From: Roseateles saccharophilus
GTDB lineage: Bacteria; Pseudomonadota; Gammaproteobacteria; Burkholderiales; Burkholderiaceae_C
NCBI RefSeq assembly: GCF_004342485.1
Contig: NZ_SMBU01000006.1
Coordinates: 124,001-188,000 of the forward strand
Reading direction: 5' to 3'
Length of the DNA: 64,000 nt
The translations under genes and the position numbers were made by a program. The notes beneath the pieces are model-generated. The model was not told the DNA's origin. It saw only the letters and a list, made by a program, of their open reading frames with translations, and made no database searches. The stretch's first letter is position 1. Each line of letters opens with the position of its first letter. This document shows, piece by piece, positions 62,078-64,000 of the stretch.

Positions 62078-63064
62078 TCAGGGGCGCGGCCTGCCGTCCA
62101 TCCAGGCGGCGCGGATGCCGCGCCCGCAGTCCACCGAGGCGATCGCCGGCTTGTCGCTGGGGTCGCCGCTCATCACGCCGTGGCGCTGCTCGCGCGCGAC
62201 GATGCCGTAGAAGCGCTTGTCGGCGCTGATCCACGGGTAGAAGCCGAAGGCGCCGGGGCTGCTGAAGGCGCCGTCGCCGACCTGCGGGTCGTCCTCTACC
62301 CAGTGGCCGATGCTGTAGTGCCAGCTCTCGGTTTCGGGGATGGGCGTCTTCACGGCCTCGCGCGGACAGGGCTGCGGGTTGGTGCAGACCGCATGCTGGC
62401 CGAGCAGGCGGCCGATCTGCAGCTGCTCGCCCATGGCCGCGCGCAGGAAGCGGCCGTAGTCGGCCGCCGAGCTCCTGCCGCCGCCGGCCGGCTGGGCCTG
62501 GCTGTAGTCGAAGCGCCAGTCGCCGCCCAGCGCGGGCGCGAGCGTCTGCCGCACGGCCAGGGCCAGGCCATCGGGGCCGAAGGCGCCCAGGCCCATCAGC
62601 ACCGCATGCTTCTGCATGTGGCCGCCGTTGTAGTCGAAGCGGCCCTCGGTGGCCGGGTTCTGGCGGCCGCGGCCGTTGATGAGGCTGTCCTGGCAGGCCG
62701 CCACGCTCTGGCTGGGCCGGCAGACGTGGAAATAGGTGTAGCCGGACTTGAAGTGCAGGAACTTCACGTCCTCGGCTGTCAGCTGGCCCTGGCGGCGCTC
62801 GGCGACGAAGCCGGCGTAGATCCACTTCGACGCCGAGGCGATGGCCATCTCGGTGCCGCGCTCGGGCGCGCCGTCGCCGGCCTTGCCGCCGGTGAGCGGC
62901 TGGCTGGCGTTGCCGACCTCCCAGTAGAAGGGCTGGGCCGCCACGCAGGCGGCCGACTTCTCGGCCGTGAGCCGCGCGGCGGTGGCGCGCTGCTGCGGCG
63001 TCGGCTCGGCGTGGGCGGCGAGCGGGGCGGCGGCGATCAGCAGGGCAAGGGCGGTGAGGCGCAT
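62078..63064 (-). CDS. exported serine hydrolase of the beta-lactamase/penicillin-binding fold
   Basis: The 328-residue product has a signal peptide ending LAAHA. The nucleophile motif SxxK follows (S77 and K80 in IASASKWIYAG), then a candidate YxN-like FDYNGGH, and HYSIGHW as a possible third motif. The order resembles class C beta-lactamases and DD-peptidases, but several conserved stretches between them are not obvious. It may act on cell wall peptides or an ester. It is divergent from the broken two-component operon across 170 bp. Confidence 0.65.
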   Translation of the reverse strand: MRLTALALLIAAAPLAAHAEPTPQQRATAARLTAEKSAACVAAQPFYWEVGNASQPLTGGKAGDGAPERGTEMAIASASKWIYAGFVAERRQGQLTAEDVKFLHFKSGYTYFHVCRPSQSVAACQDSLINGRGRQNPATEGRFDYNGGHMQKHAVLMGLGAFGPDGLALAVRQTLAPALGGDWRFDYSQAQPAGGGRSSAADYGRFLRAAMGEQLQIGRLLGQHAVCTNPQPCPREAVKTPIPETESWHYSIGHWVEDDPQVGDGAFSSPGAFGFYPWISADKRFYGIVAREQRHGVMSGDPSDKPAIASVDCGRGIRAAWMDGRPRP

Positions 63065-63234
63065 GAAGGTCTCCGGGGTTGTGAGGGTGGACCCATGCTG
63101 CCCAGCCGCGACGCAGCAGAGGTTGCCACGGCCGTTGCAGTGCTTGCAGGCCCTGACGCGCCGGCCGCGCTTGCAACGGTTTGTCATTGTTTTCCAACGG
63201 CGCGATGTGCAGGGGCGTCCCTAACATGCCGGCA

Positions 63235-63806
63235 TGAGCCGCATCCTGATCGCCGATGACGAGGCCGAGCTGCGCGGCCTGCTGCAGCGCTATCTGACCG
63301 AGCAGGGCCACGCGGTGCGCGCCGTGCCCGATGCGGCGGCCGCCGCCCAGCTGCTGGCGCGCGAGCGCTTCGACGTGCTGGTGCTGGACTGATGATGCCC
63401 GGCGAGGACGGCCTGGCGCTGTGCCGCCGCCTGCGCGCCCAGGGCGAGGCGCCAGCAGCAGCTCGGCGCCCACCTGGGGCCGGCCAGCGAGGCGGCGGTG
63501 CGCTTCGGCGCGTTCACGCTCTACCCCGTGCAGTGGCGGCTGGAGCGCGACGGCGCGGCGGTGGAGATCAGCACCGTCGAGTTCAAGCTGCTGCGCGCGC
63601 TGGCCAGCCAGCCCAACCGGCCGCTGGGCCGCGAGAAGCTGCTGGCGCTGGCCCATGGCGACGAGCATGGTGTCAGCGACCGCAGCCTGGACGTGCAGGT
63701 CATGCGCCTGCGCCGTCTCATCGAGGTCGACCCCGGCACGCCGCGCCACATCCAGACGGTCTGGGGCCTGGGCTATGTCTTCATTCCGGAGCCCGGCGCG
63801 AGATGA
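63235..63806 (+). pseudogene. OmpR-type response regulator, frameshifted and internally deleted
   Basis: The first part (MSRILIADDEAELRGLLQRY ... FDVLVLD) is a normal receiver up to the phospho-acceptor Asp. There the frame hits a stop, because one base is missing before the expected LMMPGEDGL. That part continues in another frame (from 63392) for about 20 codons. Near 63446-63452 the sequence jumps, in a third frame, to the linker and DNA-binding domain (VRFGAFTLYPVQWRLERDG ... VWGLGYVFIPE). About 45 receiver codons are absent, including the KPF-type lysine. The DNA-binding domain alone remains readable. The following kinase gene overlaps it by 4 bp. Confidence 0.8.
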
Positions 63807-64000
63807 GGCTGATCCCGTCCACGCTGTTCGCGCGCAATCTGCTGCTCATCGCGGCCCTCGTCGTCGGCGGCCAGGTCGTCAACGCGCTGGCCTACCGCGA
63901 GCTCATCGCCAAGCCGCGGCTGGAGCAGTCGGCCGAGGCCACTGCGCGCAGCCTGCAGGCGGTGGCCGAGGGCCTGCGCCTGCTGCCCGAGGCGCAGCGC
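63803..64000 (+). CDS. sensor histidine kinase, N-terminal part (cut by window edge)
   Basis: The first 66 residues show a membrane helix (ARNLLLIAALVVGGQVVNALA) and the start of a periplasmic domain (ARSLQAVAEGLRLLP), as in EnvZ-type kinases. The ATG overlaps the stop of the broken response regulator (ATGA), the usual arrangement for a two-component operon. Whether the kinase itself is intact lies outside the window. Confidence 0.75.
   Translation, partial: MRLIPSTLFARNLLLIAALVVGGQVVNALAYRELIAKPRLEQSAEATARSLQAVAEGLRLLPEAQR

Overview
The window reads as chromosomal DNA of a very GC-rich betaproteobacterium. The mix of PEP-CTERM sorting, a clade I nos cluster, a DctSR/DctPQM TRAP system, MocR regulators and small Burkholderiales families (DUF3297, DUF3563) fits the order Burkholderiales, near Roseateles, Pelomonas or Rubrivivax. 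That placement is inferred from gene content and composition only. Genes are dense and often overlap by 4 bp. I see no tRNA, rRNA, CRISPR array, insertion sequence or prophage.

Layout. 1-3.9 kb: start of a MocR regulator, small DUF genes, a cytochrome P450 and a divergent AraC regulator. 4-9.1 kb: an acyl-CoA metabolism block (thiolase, LysE exporter, SDR, MaoC hydratase, acyl-CoA dehydrogenase) behind a perfect palindromic operator. 9.1-14.5 kb: an isochorismatase-like hydrolase and divergent TetR regulator sharing an operator, a chemoreceptor, and an ABC-2 exporter. 14.4-16.6 kb: an epimerase-like and an acetoacetate-decarboxylase-like gene behind a MerR-type promoter, facing what looks like the stump of a lost MerR gene. 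16.7-26.6 kb: an exported HD-domain protein, lepB, a DUF4382 lipoprotein, small membrane proteins, and the overlapping run tsaB-rimI-uracil glycosylase-GGDEF/EAL-midA. 26.7-30.7 kb: a flavocytochrome c sulfide dehydrogenase pair, a MocR regulator and a metallo-beta-lactamase-fold enzyme.

30.7-40.4 kb holds two transport systems on the minus strand. The nitrate/nitrite-type ABC transporter nrtABD lies behind a sigma-54 promoter, a leader with two hexaloop hairpins and an ANTAR protein (NasT-like). The TRAP C4-dicarboxylate-type transporter dctPQM faces its probable two-component regulators dctS-dctR.

40.5-43.8 kb carries exported proteins: a PEP-CTERM protein, a BNR-repeat protein and a DUF1439 lipoprotein. 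43.8-55 kb is a nitrous oxide reduction cluster: nosZ-nosR-nosD-nosF-nosY-nosL on the minus strand, and divergently a c-type cytochrome lipoprotein, the flavin transferase nosX and an exported barrel-like protein with a CxxCxC motif. A perfect FNR/Dnr box lies between the two arms. 55-64 kb: a MerR-MFS pair with a typical 19-bp-spaced promoter, several secreted proteins including two with a shared HExxE...DP motif, a serine hydrolase, and a two-component operon whose response regulator is a pseudogene.

Most interesting unexplained signals: the nrt leader as a NasT antitermination target, the hairpin on top of the nasT start, a 3'-UTR repeat found in the same orientation after three unrelated genes, the orphan MerR operator with a regulator stump, the extra exported protein in the nos cluster, and a family 4-type uracil glycosylase without its catalytic motif A.
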